Positions 33,402 to 40,241 of a DNA stretch of 40,241 bases are shown in pieces; positions within the stretch are counted from its first letter, which is position 1, and every line of letters starts with the position of its first letter. The DNA lies in contig URMS01000025.1 of assembly GCA_900548975.1 (NCBI GenBank), positions 1 to 40,241 of the forward strand, in the 5' to 3' direction. The stretch comes from an uncultured Porphyromonadaceae bacterium (GTDB lineage: Bacteria > Bacteroidota > Bacteroidia > Bacteroidales > Muribaculaceae). The position numbers and the translations under genes were made by a program. The notes below the pieces were generated by a model. It had not been told where the DNA came from. It was given only the letters and a program-made list of their open reading frames with translations, and did not search any database.

Positions 33402-36400
33402 ATGAAAAAAGCTTCGAAGATTTGCCTTGCGGCGTTGTCGCTGCTGACCGGCAGTTCGGGCGCTTTTGCCGCCGATACTCCCGGGCAGAATCAGCCTACG
33501 GCCTATCTGGTAGCCGACGCCCACCTGGATACCCAGTGGAACTGGGATATCCAGACCACCATCAAGGAGTATGTATGGAATACCATCAACCAGAACCTCA
33601 AACTTCTGGAAAAATACCCCAACTATGTATTCAACTTTGAAGGCGGTGTGAAATATGCCTGGATGAAAGAATATTATCCTCGCGAGTATGAGTTGATGAA
33701 AGAATATATCAAGAATGGCCGATGGCACATCTGCGGCGCAAGCTGGGATGCTACCGACGCTATTGTGCCGTCGATCGAGTCGGCAATCCGCAACATAATG
33801 CTCGGTCAGGAATATTATCGCAACGAATTCGGTGTGGAAAGCACCGATATCTTCTTGCCCGACTGCTTCGGCTTTGGCTGGACCCTTCCCACCGTGGCCT
33901 CTCATTGCGGCCTTATCGGATTTTCTTCGCAGAAACTCGGATGGCGCCAGAATCCTTTCTATGGCGACATGAAGTATCCCTTCAATGTCGGTGTATGGAA
34001 GGGCATCGACGGTTCTGAAATAATGATGACACACGGCTACAGCTACGGTCATCGCTGGAAAAACGAGGATCTTACCGAAAACGGGATGCTAAAGGAGCGT
34101 ACCGGCGAAAACGGCCTCGGCGTTCTCTTCCACTACTACGGTACCGGTGATATCGGCGGTTCGCCCACAATTACTTCGGTCGACGCCGTCAACCGTGCAG
34201 TAGGCAAAAAAGGCACTGTGAAAATCATCAGTGCCACTTCCGACCAGATTTTCAAGGACTATCAGCCCTATGCCTCGCACCCCGAACTGCCCCGCTACGA
34301 CGGCGAGCTGCTGATGGACGTTCACGGCACCGGCTGCTACACCTCGCAGGCCGCCATGAAGCTGTATAACCGCCAGAACGAACTTCTCGGCGATGCTGCC
34401 GAACGTGCTGCCGTAGCTGCCGAAATGCTCGGCGCCGCCGACTATCCAGGCAGCGCTCTCACCGAATCGTGGCGCCGCTTCATATTCCACCAGTTCCACG
34501 ATGACCTCACCGGCACATCCATTCCCCGCGCCTATGAGTTCTCATGGAACGACGAGCTCCTTTCGCTCAAGCAGTTCTCCGATATTCTCAAGAGCAGCAC
34601 AGGCGCTGTGGCCGCTCAGCTCGACACCCGCGTCAAAGGCACTCCCGTGGTGCTCTACAATGCTCTTGGCTATGAAGCTACCGATATCGTGGATCTTGAG
34701 GTTCCTGTGAAAGGCAAGCCCGGCAAGGTCGCTGCCTACGACAATAACGGCCAGCCTGTTGCAGCCCAGCTGCTCGGTTGCGCCGACGGCAAGGCTCACG
34801 TGCTTGTCGAGGCCACTGTCCCTGCGAACGGCTACGCCGTCTACGATCTCCGTTTCTCCGGCTCTGCAAAGGCTGACTCTCCTGTGGCCGCCTCGTCGAT
34901 CGAGAACTCTGTCTACAAGCTGACTCTCGACAACAAGGGCGACATTACATCGCTTTACGACAAAAAAACAGGCAGGGAACTCGTGAAACCCGGCAAGGCT
35001 ATACGTCTGGCCATCTTCACCGAGAACGAGTCGTTCGAATGGCCCGCATGGGAAGTGCTCAAGAAGACGGTCGACGCCGAACCCGTATCGATCGCCGACA
35101 ATGTGAGCATGAAGCTTGTCGAGAACGGTCCGCTCCGCTCGACCCTCTGTGTCGAAAAGGGTCACGGCGACTCGAAGTTCCGCCAGTACATCCGTCTCTA
35201 CGAGGGTGAGCTCGCCGACCGCATCGACTTCTACAACGATGTTGACTGGGCTACCACAAACGCTCTTGTAAAGGCAGAGTTCCCCCTGGCCATCGCCAAT
35301 GAGAAGGCATGCTATGACCTCGGCCTCGGTACCGTGGAGCGCGGCAACAATACACCGACAGCCTACGAGGTATATTCGCAGCGCTGGGCCGACCTCACCG
35401 ACCGCAGCGGCGACTACGGCGTGACTGTGATGAACGACAGCAAGTACGGCTGGGATAAGCCCAACGACAACACTCTGCGTCTCACACTCCTGCACACACC
35501 CAAGACAAAACGCGGTTATACCTATCAGGACCATCAGGACTGGGGGCACCACACATTCACCTACAGCCTTAACGGTCATACCGGCAAGCTCGACAAAGCC
35601 GACGCAAACCGTCGTGCCGACGCTCTGAACCAGCACATCAAGGCATTCTCGACCACCAAGCACCCGGGTGCTCTGGGCAAATCGTTCTCCGCTGCCTCTA
35701 TCGACAACAGCGACCTCGCCATCAAGGCCTTCAAGAAGGCTGAAAGCTCCGACGAGTATGTTGTCCGCGTGTACGATACAGCAGGCAAGGGCGGCAAGGG
35801 TGTAATTACATTCGCACGTCCGGTTGTAGCCGCTGTAGAGGCCGACGGTACCGAAAAGACCATCGGCAACGCTCCGTTCTCGGGCAACAGGCTCGATGTG
35901 GCCGTAGGTGCCAACAGCCTCAAGACATATAAGGTGAAATTCGCTCCCGCAGCCAAAACATCGAACGCCGTCTACGCCACTCTGCCTCTGAACTACGACA
36001 AGAAGTGCTTCAGCTGGAACTGTTTCCCCGGCGATGCCGACTTTCAGGGCGGCTATGCATATGCCGGAGAACTCGTGCCTGCATCGCTCACTGCCTCCGG
36101 TGTTCCCTTCACCCTCGAGAACGAGGCTCTTCTCAACGGCAAGGTCTGCAAAGGCGATACCATTGCACTTCCCGAAGGCAATTATAACCGTCTGTATGTG
36201 CTTGCAGCTGCCGCTACCGACGAGGCCCGCGCCGAAGGCACTTTCCGCGCCGGCAAGAGCAGCACTACCGTCAGCGTGCCTTCCTACACTGGTTTCATCG
36301 GCCAATGGGGACACACCAACCACACTCAGGGCTACATGGAACCCGACGAAGTCGCTTTCACCGGCACTCACCGCCACTCGCCCGCAGGTGACCATCCCTA

Positions 36401-37019
36401 TGAATTCACCTACATGTTCAAGTACGGCATCGACATTCCCGCCGGCGCAAAGGAGATAATCCTGCCCGACAATTCCGACATGGTTATTTTCGCCGCCACT
36501 CTGGCCAAGGATGAGAACTATGCTCCCGAAGCACTGTCGACACTCTTCCGCACATCGTTCGACGGCAAGGGCAGGCGCGGCGGTCTCAGCGAAGGCGAGA
36601 CTCACAAGAGCATCCTTACACCCGATCAGATTGTCGCATGGTCGGGCTATGCCAACGAGCGCGAACATCCCCGCTTCCTCCACGACGGCGATACCAACAC
36701 CAAATGGTGCGATATTTCCGGTATCCCCAGCTTCGTGGAGTATGATCTTGGCGAGAAGCGCCCCCTCAGCGGATGGTCGGTTACCAACGGTGGTGCTGAA
36801 AATCCGTCGTACGTCACTGTTTCGTGCCTTCTGCAGGCACGTAACGACAAGGCCGAGGACTGGAAAACCATCGACTCGTTCGTAGGCAACAAGCGCAATG
36901 TCGTGAGCAAGAAATTCCCGGCTCCCGTCGACGCCCGTTACCTCCGTCTTCTTGTTGTACAGCCCGACCAGTCGGGTGGCGGCAAGGATACCCGCATCTA
37001 CGAATTTGCAGTATATTGA
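33402..37019 (+). CDS. GH38 alpha-mannosidase with C-terminal F5/8C-like domain
   Basis: A 1205-residue secreted class II alpha-mannosidase. The signal peptide ends near AFAA (residue 24). The catalytic domain opens with VADAHLDTQWNWD, whose His41 and Asp43 are zinc ligands. The nucleophile motif is PDCFGFGW (Asp154), and a further zinc histidine lies in HQFHDDLTG (363-371). The usual helical bundle and beta-domains follow to ~850, then an extra beta-rich region to ~1045. A discoidin (F5/8 type C)-like domain from ~1065 (RFLHDGDTNTKWCD) ends in the typical IYEFAVY. Together with GH76 and GH92 this completes an alpha-mannan set. It is fourth in the plus-strand operon, 40 bases after the hydrolase. 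Confidence 0.93.
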   Translation: MKKASKICLAALSLLTGSSGAFAADTPGQNQPTAYLVADAHLDTQWNWDIQTTIKEYVWNTINQNLKLLEKYPNYVFNFEGGVKYAWMKEYYPREYELMKEYIKNGRWHICGASWDATDAIVPSIESAIRNIMLGQEYYRNEFGVESTDIFLPDCFGFGWTLPTVASHCGLIGFSSQKLGWRQNPFYGDMKYPFNVGVWKGIDGSEIMMTHGYSYGHRWKNEDLTENGMLKERTGENGLGVLFHYYGTGDIGGSPTITSVDAVNRAVGKKGTVKIISATSDQIFKDYQPYASHPELPRYDGELLMDVHGTGCYTSQAAMKLYNRQNELLGDAAERAAVAAEMLGAADYPGSALTESWRRFIFHQFHDDLTGTSIPRAYEFSWNDELLSLKQFSDILKSSTGAVAAQLDTRVKGTPVVLYNALGYEATDIVDLEVPVKGKPGKVAAYDNNGQPVAAQLLGCADGKAHVLVEATVPANGYAVYDLRFSGSAKADSPVAASSIENSVYKLTLDNKGDITSLYDKKTGRELVKPGKAIRLAIFTENESFEWPAWEVLKKTVDAEPVSIADNVSMKLVENGPLRSTLCVEKGHGDSKFRQYIRLYEGELADRIDFYNDVDWATTNALVKAEFPLAIANEKACYDLGLGTVERGNNTPTAYEVYSQRWADLTDRSGDYGVTVMNDSKYGWDKPNDNTLRLTLLHTPKTKRGYTYQDHQDWGHHTFTYSLNGHTGKLDKADANRRADALNQHIKAFSTTKHPGALGKSFSAASIDNSDLAIKAFKKAESSDEYVVRVYDTAGKGGKGVITFARPVVAAVEADGTEKTIGNAPFSGNRLDVAVGANSLKTYKVKFAPAAKTSNAVYATLPLNYDKKCFSWNCFPGDADFQGGYAYAGELVPASLTASGVPFTLENEALLNGKVCKGDTIALPEGNYNRLYVLAAAATDEARAEGTFRAGKSSTTVSVPSYTGFIGQWGHTNHTQGYMEPDEVAFTGTHRHSPAGDHPYEFTYMFKYGIDIPAGAKEIILPDNSDMVIFAATLAKDENYAPEALSTLFRTSFDGKGRRGGLSEGETHKSILTPDQIVAWSGYANEREHPRFLHDGDTNTKWCDISGIPSFVEYDLGEKRPLSGWSVTNGGAENPSYVTVSCLLQARNDKAEDWKTIDSFVGNKRNVVSKKFPAPVDARYLRLLVVQPDQSGGGKDTRIYEFAVY

Positions 37020-37021
37020 TT

Positions 37022-37137
37022 GGTTAGAGGTTAAGGGTTAGAGGTTAATGGTTAAGGGTGAAACCATACCGACCACACCAGTTCATAACCCATTAACCAA
37101 TAACCCTTAACCCTTAACCTCTCACCCATAACCCCAT
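37022..37137 (+). promoter_or_regulatory. Long TTAGGG-like hairpin between GH38 and the SGNH esterase
   Basis: The left arm (37022-37060) is made of GGTTAGAGG, TTAAGGG and TTAATGG words. The right arm (37084-37137) holds their reverse complements (CCATTAACC, CCCTTAACC), giving an imperfect stem of about 36 bp. It may be an mRNA stabilising or attenuating structure between two cotranscribed genes. The same words occur at 800-828. Confidence 0.6.
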
Positions 37138-37141
37138 AAAG

Positions 37142-37867
37142 ATGAAAACTGATTTTCTAAAAATAGCTGTTGTGGCTGTTGCGCTGCTTTCGGCAGTACA
37201 GCTTTGGGCCCAAAACCGCGACTGGGCGCAGCACGGACGCTATGCGCAGGCCAACAAGGAGCTGCCCGCGCCTGCTAAGGGCGAGCACCGGGTGGTGTTC
37301 ATGGGCAATTCCATTACTGATTTCTGGATCGACAACCGTCCCGAGTTTTGGAAAGAGAACGGTTATATCGACCGTGGCATCAGCGGACAGACTTCGTACC
37401 AGTTCCTGTCGCGCTTCCGCCAGGATGTAATCGACCTCAAGCCCGAGGTGGTGGTGATAAACGTAGGCACCAACGACTGTGCCGAAAATTCACATCCGTT
37501 CAATCCCGAACTCACTCTCGGTAATCTCAAATCCATGGTAGAGCTTGCCAAGGCCAACGGTATAAAGGTGATAGTGGCATCGGCGCTTCCGGCGACAACG
37601 TTCAGCTGGAATCCGGTAATTAAGGATGCTCCAGAGCGTATAAAGACCATCAATAAGCTTATAAAGCAGTATGTCGACGAAAACAAATTGCCCTACGTCG
37701 ACTATTATTCTGCAATGGTTGCCGGTCCCGACGGTACCATGAATCCGGCCTACAGCAACGACGGCGTGCACCCCACCAAAGCCGGCTATGCCGTGATGGA
37801 GCCGATAGTAAAGGCCGTTATAGACAAAACCATCATGATCGACAAAACTATCAAACGCAAGAAATAA
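37142..37867 (+). CDS. Secreted SGNH/GDSL esterase
   Basis: A 241-residue single-domain SGNH hydrolase with a signal peptide (to WAQ, residue 24). Block I is FMGNSITDFW (Ser57), block III GTND (109-112) and block V NDGVHP (Asp207, His210). It is a close paralogue of the N-terminal part of the protein at 8577, sharing long stretches such as RGI-GQT-YQFL-RFR and ANGIKVI-AS-LPA, but lacks the SusE-like modules. Last gene of the plus-strand operon; a strong terminator begins 21 bases after its stop. Likely a carbohydrate de-acylase; the acyl group is unknown. Confidence 0.88.
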   Translation: MKTDFLKIAVVAVALLSAVQLWAQNRDWAQHGRYAQANKELPAPAKGEHRVVFMGNSITDFWIDNRPEFWKENGYIDRGISGQTSYQFLSRFRQDVIDLKPEVVVINVGTNDCAENSHPFNPELTLGNLKSMVELAKANGIKVIVASALPATTFSWNPVIKDAPERIKTINKLIKQYVDENKLPYVDYYSAMVAGPDGTMNPAYSNDGVHPTKAGYAVMEPIVKAVIDKTIMIDKTIKRKK

Positions 37868-37883
37868 CCCCATCCACCCCCAC

Positions 37884-37917
37884 AAAAAAAGGCGCGCCGG
37901 CTCCCCGACGCGCCTTT
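37884..37917. terminator. Bidirectional terminator between esterase and HipT genes
   Basis: AAAGGCGCG (37888-37896) pairs with CGCGCCTTT (37909-37917). Seven A precede the GC stem on the plus strand, giving a seven-T tail for the minus-strand hip transcript, whose stop is directly adjacent. For the plus-strand operon the tail is weaker (TTTCCT). Confidence 0.85.
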
Positions 37918-37918
37918 C

Positions 37919-38866
37919 CTATACCTCTTTTTTTATAATTGCTATTCGGCTTTCAAGTAGCCCTTTATATGCTTCCTTCATTTCTTGAGGAAGAAATGAA
38001 ATGTCGATCAGCTTGCCCCACTCGGGCAATACCTTTTCGAAATTCCTGAATAGATTGGCAATAACCTTGTCGTTTAAGCCGCTGGCGAGCATGGCATTTC
38101 TGAAATCCTGATAATTTATTTTACGCTTTTTGCCATTTAATGTGAGAGCGAGTTCCTCTGTATCTGTGGGTAGAACAAGAACTGTGGATAACAGATCGTA
38201 GGCCGGAGTCAGCGAATAGGTGTCGGACGGCCTGTACAGAGAGAAATTTTTCAAGTGCATGTCTGCATTGCCTGTGATCCATGAGAAAATTACGACTTGC
38301 CAGAAATTTACAGTGTCGAGCATTGGAACCGAGGAATATTTTAATATCAGTTTTGCTATTCGTTCGTAAGAACCCTTATATTTGTCTTCGGTAAGTCGCT
38401 CTGAAAGCTGACACATATCTTCCATTGCGATTTTATCGTTAGTGTCGGTGCGGTCGATGCGGCGGGTTATGTAGCATAGTTCACCGTCTGCGAAGCGTAT
38501 CAGTGAGTGCGGCACCGTTTTTATACCTGCAGCCTCGGCCATATACATGGTAAGGTCCTCGAGTTCGGGAAGATGCGGATATATATCGGTCTGAGGCTTG
38601 AGGATGAATCGACCCCACAGGCCGACTATGGTGAAGCGCGGAGGATTATTATGCGTGCTTCGGGCAAAGTCAAGCGAAAGCTTTGCCTGCACTCCCGTCA
38701 CTGTCGTACTCGAGCTTATGATTTCCCGGGCGAGTTCCTTGATATTATCCCGAGTATATGGTATTTCCGGCACCTTTGAAGTGCCGAATATTTTTTTTGC
38801 ACATGTCCGGTGATAGTCGGTTTCGTCAGGACCGAGTTGTTTGTAGCAGTAAAGACATCTACACAT
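37919..38866 (-). CDS. hipT: HipT-like kinase toxin (HipA C-terminal domain)
   Basis: A 315-residue Ser/Thr kinase of the HipA family without the usual N-terminal subdomain, which is a separate gene here. It starts with a small zinc-ribbon-like motif (Cys4, Cys7, His19, Cys22). The glycine-rich loop is TTVTGVQAK (54-62). In HipBST kinases this loop carries two autophosphorylated serines; here Thr55 and Thr57 occupy those places. The catalytic Asp202 is in GNADMHLKN, and the metal-binding Asp224 in PAYDLLS. HipA-family kinases phosphorylate tRNA synthetases and stop growth; which synthetase is hit here is unknown. It overlaps the HipS gene by eight bases. Confidence 0.85.
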   Translation of the reverse strand: MCRCLYCYKQLGPDETDYHRTCAKKIFGTSKVPEIPYTRDNIKELAREIISSSTTVTGVQAKLSLDFARSTHNNPPRFTIVGLWGRFILKPQTDIYPHLPELEDLTMYMAEAAGIKTVPHSLIRFADGELCYITRRIDRTDTNDKIAMEDMCQLSERLTEDKYKGSYERIAKLILKYSSVPMLDTVNFWQVVIFSWITGNADMHLKNFSLYRPSDTYSLTPAYDLLSTVLVLPTDTEELALTLNGKKRKINYQDFRNAMLASGLNDKVIANLFRNFEKVLPEWGKLIDISFLPQEMKEAYKGLLESRIAIIKKEV

Positions 38867-39197
38867 GGCTCTTCTCTATCGGTTGGTCGGGTATTATACT
38901 TATATTGCCGATACAATCTTTGCAACAGGCAAGAAGAAGGGAAAAACGATCGCGGGCAGATATTTTCCAGTTATCTTCGGCAATGTCGAGAAGCCATCCT
39001 TCGGGGATAAGACCATCGAAGAACGGGAATAACACTTTGTCGCTATAGGGCTTGTGGGTCAATGGAAGTGTGAGGCTTACCGGTGTGGAATTGTTATCCG
39101 CAAGATAGGCCGGAAAATAATGAAATTCATAGCCGGAATCATTCTCGGCAATAGTGCCGGCTGGAATATTGCCGACATATACGGTGGCTGTTTTCAT
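38859..39197 (-). CDS. hipS: HipS-like protein (HipA N-terminal subdomain)
   Basis: A 112-residue protein equal to the N-subdomain-1 of HipA (landmarks TATVYVGNIPAGTI, PVSLTLPL and FPFFDGLIPEGWLLD). In the three-gene HipBST system of enteropathogenic E. coli the corresponding small protein neutralises the kinase. It overlaps HipB by four bases (ATGA at 39194-39197) and HipT by eight, so the three products are coupled. Whether it is the antitoxin here is inferred. Confidence 0.82.
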   Translation of the reverse strand: MKTATVYVGNIPAGTIAENDSGYEFHYFPAYLADNNSTPVSLTLPLTHKPYSDKVLFPFFDGLIPEGWLLDIAEDNWKISARDRFSLLLACCKDCIGNISIIPDQPIEKSHV

Positions 39198-39397
39198 GGC
39201 TGCGGAATTTTTACAGGACCCATTTCGGTACCGAATAGTGCAAGGACCTGGTTTACTTTGTCAAGCCGCAGAGTGGTTTTTCCCTGTTCGAGGTCGCGTA
39301 CGAAGCGTAGCCCGACACCGGATTTCATCGACAGGTCCATCTGTGTTAGGCCATTGCGTTTGCGCATCTCTTTTACATATTTGGCAAGATTAGTCAT
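39194..39397 (-). CDS. hipB: HipB-like XRE-family DNA-binding antitoxin
   Basis: A 67-residue XRE-type helix-turn-helix protein (MTNLAKYVKEMRKR; TQMDLSMKSGVGLRFVRDLEQGK; ALFGTEMG). The ATG at 39397 is chosen over an upstream ATG at 39427, because homologues start MTN-like and the promoter -7 element lies at 39416-39423. It should bind the three palindromes upstream and repress its own operon. First gene of hipB-hipS-hipT. Confidence 0.88.
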   Translation of the reverse strand: MTNLAKYVKEMRKRNGLTQMDLSMKSGVGLRFVRDLEQGKTTLRLDKVNQVLALFGTEMGPVKIPQP

Positions 39398-39399
39398 AT

Positions 39400-39499
39400 T
39401 ATACCCTTTCGGGTGCAAATATAGCATATTTTCCCGACATTATACCGTATCGGGTATAAAAATGATGCGGGAAGGCTGTTTTATACCCGGGCGGGTATG
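39400..39499. promoter_or_regulatory. Three 18-bp HipB operators at a 41-bp interval
   Basis: Palindromes of 7-4-7 design: TATACCC-TTTC-GGGTGCA at 39400, TATACCG-TATC-GGGTATA at 39441 and TATACCC-GGGC-GGGTATG at 39482. The starts are exactly 41 bp apart, about four helical turns, so bound dimers would sit on one face of the DNA. The first overlaps the -7 element (TATATTTG, minus strand, 39416-39423) and predicted start. The third reaches almost to the stop of the thioredoxin-like gene. Confidence 0.75.
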
Positions 39500-39501
39500 A
39501 T

Positions 39502-40203
39502 TTAGCGGGCGAGGGCCTTGCTGACGGCGGTTTTTATGGCTTCGCCGCGGATTTCGCGTTCGATTATTGTGCCGTCGGGGCCGAAGAGCATTATCATCGG
39601 TATGCCGTCGAAGCCGTATTTTTCCATTGGAGTCATGCCCGCGCCGATGAGTTGCGGCCACTGATAGCCCTCGTCGCTGACGGCCTTGAGTGTGCTTTCG
39701 TCATTATCCCATGTGGCTACGCCGAGGATGGTGAAGCGCTCGTCGTCCTTGTACCGGTCGTAGAGAGGTTTCAGAGTCTCGCGTCCTTCCTGTCGGCAGG
39801 GGCCGCACCAGCTTGCCCAGAAATCGACGAGCACATACTTGCCTTTGCCCACATAATCGGACAGTTTTGCCGGAGTGCCGTCGGGATTGCGGGCCTCGAT
39901 GTCGACGAATTTATGGCCGGGCGACGTGGTGAGGGCCGCCATCTTCTGGCTGTTGAATTTCTGCGCCACTGGCAGCTCCGCAAGAGAGGAGGGGAGCGAG
40001 GCATAGAATGCGGGCCATTCTTCGGGCGTGATATACCATCTGTAACTCAGAAGGAGAGCTTCGCCCATGCCGTTGCCGGCGTTTTCTTTGATCATGGTTA
40101 TGGCCCGGGCTTTTTCATCGCCAAACCGGCTGTCGTAGATTTTCTTGTATTCTGTCAGAAATTGCTCCGGGTCGGGGTATTTCTCTTTTAGAGGGTGTTT
40201 CAT
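39502..40203 (-). CDS. TlpA-like thioredoxin-fold protein, 5' truncated
   Basis: A thiol-disulfide oxidoreductase of the TlpA/AhpC-TSA type. The thioredoxin fold is at ~95-233, with WASWCGPC (Cys133, Cys136) and the cis-proline motif FDGIPMIML. Residues ~10-90 are the tail of the helical/DUF4369-like region typical of Bacteroidota TlpA proteins. The signal peptide and the rest of the N-terminal domain are missing. The apparent start MKHP is encoded by the terminal repeat (40190-40241), so the native 5' end has been cut off by that element. Without its signal it would stay in the cytoplasm; probably a broken gene. Confidence 0.8.
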   Translation of the reverse strand: MKHPLKEKYPDPEQFLTEYKKIYDSRFGDEKARAITMIKENAGNGMGEALLLSYRWYITPEEWPAFYASLPSSLAELPVAQKFNSQKMAALTTSPGHKFVDIEARNPDGTPAKLSDYVGKGKYVLVDFWASWCGPCRQEGRETLKPLYDRYKDDERFTILGVATWDNDESTLKAVSDEGYQWPQLIGAGMTPMEKYGFDGIPMIMLFGPDGTIIEREIRGEAIKTAVSKALAR

Positions 40204-40241
40204 AATATCTGTTAAACTCCAGGTTGGTGTATTTTTGCTTA
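40190..40241. mobile_element. Right terminal copy of the repeat element end
   Basis: Exact 52-bp reverse complement of bases 2-53. The element boundary (AGAGGGTGTTT) lies inside the thioredoxin-like gene and supplies an accidental ATG. The element continues beyond the window. Confidence 0.75.

Noticed and set aside
34542..36683. A 713-codon minus-strand open frame opposite GH38
   Set aside because: Antisense shadow of a clear GH38 gene; composition is Val/Gly/Cys-rich without domains or signal.
37022..37137. Telomere-like TTAGGG repeats as a linear replicon end
   Set aside because: The repeats are short, imperfect, inverted and internal between two genes; a hairpin spacer fits better.
1..40241. 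A 40-kb composite transposon carried by the terminal inverted repeats
   Set aside because: Both repeats cut into unrelated genes and no active transposase is inside. A contig ending at a repeat explains the same facts.

Overview
The window looks like DNA from a gut Bacteroidales, most likely of the Muribaculaceae/Prevotellaceae type (inference). Support comes from the SusC/SusD/SusE-like outer-membrane glycan system, very dense glycoside hydrolase (GH) genes with signal peptides or lipoboxes, TAnnTTTG-type -7 promoter elements and a T9SS-like C-terminal motif. It is probably a whole metagenomic contig. Both ends carry the same 52-bp sequence in inverted orientation, and at each end that sequence cuts into a gene: an IS200/RAYT-type transposase on the left and a TlpA-like thioredoxin on the right.

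Layout. 1-850: truncated transposase, then a nest of palindromes and the terminator of the first operon. 848-8143 (minus): SusC, SusD, SusE-like lipoprotein and GH76 endo-mannanase. 8577-10682 (minus): secreted SGNH esterase carrying two extra SusE-like modules. 10782-12213: an AAA+ (DUF4143) ATPase gene between two 97-bp direct repeats. 12238-25211 (minus): GH3, GH127-like, GH97, aldo/keto reductase and GH2, joined by four successive ATGA overlaps, then GH92 after a hairpin spacer. 25238-25573: a 336-bp MITE-like element directly upstream of GH3. 25703-27730 (minus): a second GH127-like gene. 28051-37867 (plus, divergent): GH31, GH92, alpha/beta hydrolase, GH38 and a small SGNH esterase. 37919-39397 (minus): a three-gene HipB/HipS/HipT-like toxin-antitoxin locus with three evenly spaced operators. 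39502-40203 (minus): the 5'-truncated thioredoxin-like gene.

How the genes fit together. GH76 + two GH92 + GH38 is the recognisable alpha-mannan set. The GH76 lipoprotein would cut at the surface, SusC/D/E would bind and import oligosaccharides, and GH92/GH38 exo-mannosidases would trim them. The esterases would remove acyl groups. The GH3, GH2, GH97, GH31 and GH127-like enzymes add capacity for beta-glucosyl, beta-galactosyl, alpha-galactosyl/glucosyl and possibly beta-L-arabinofuranosyl linkages. The real substrate is therefore probably a decorated heteropolysaccharide, or several glycans. No SusR, hybrid two-component or ECF-sigma/anti-sigma regulator gene is visible, so control must come from elsewhere. 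No tRNA, rRNA or CRISPR array was seen.
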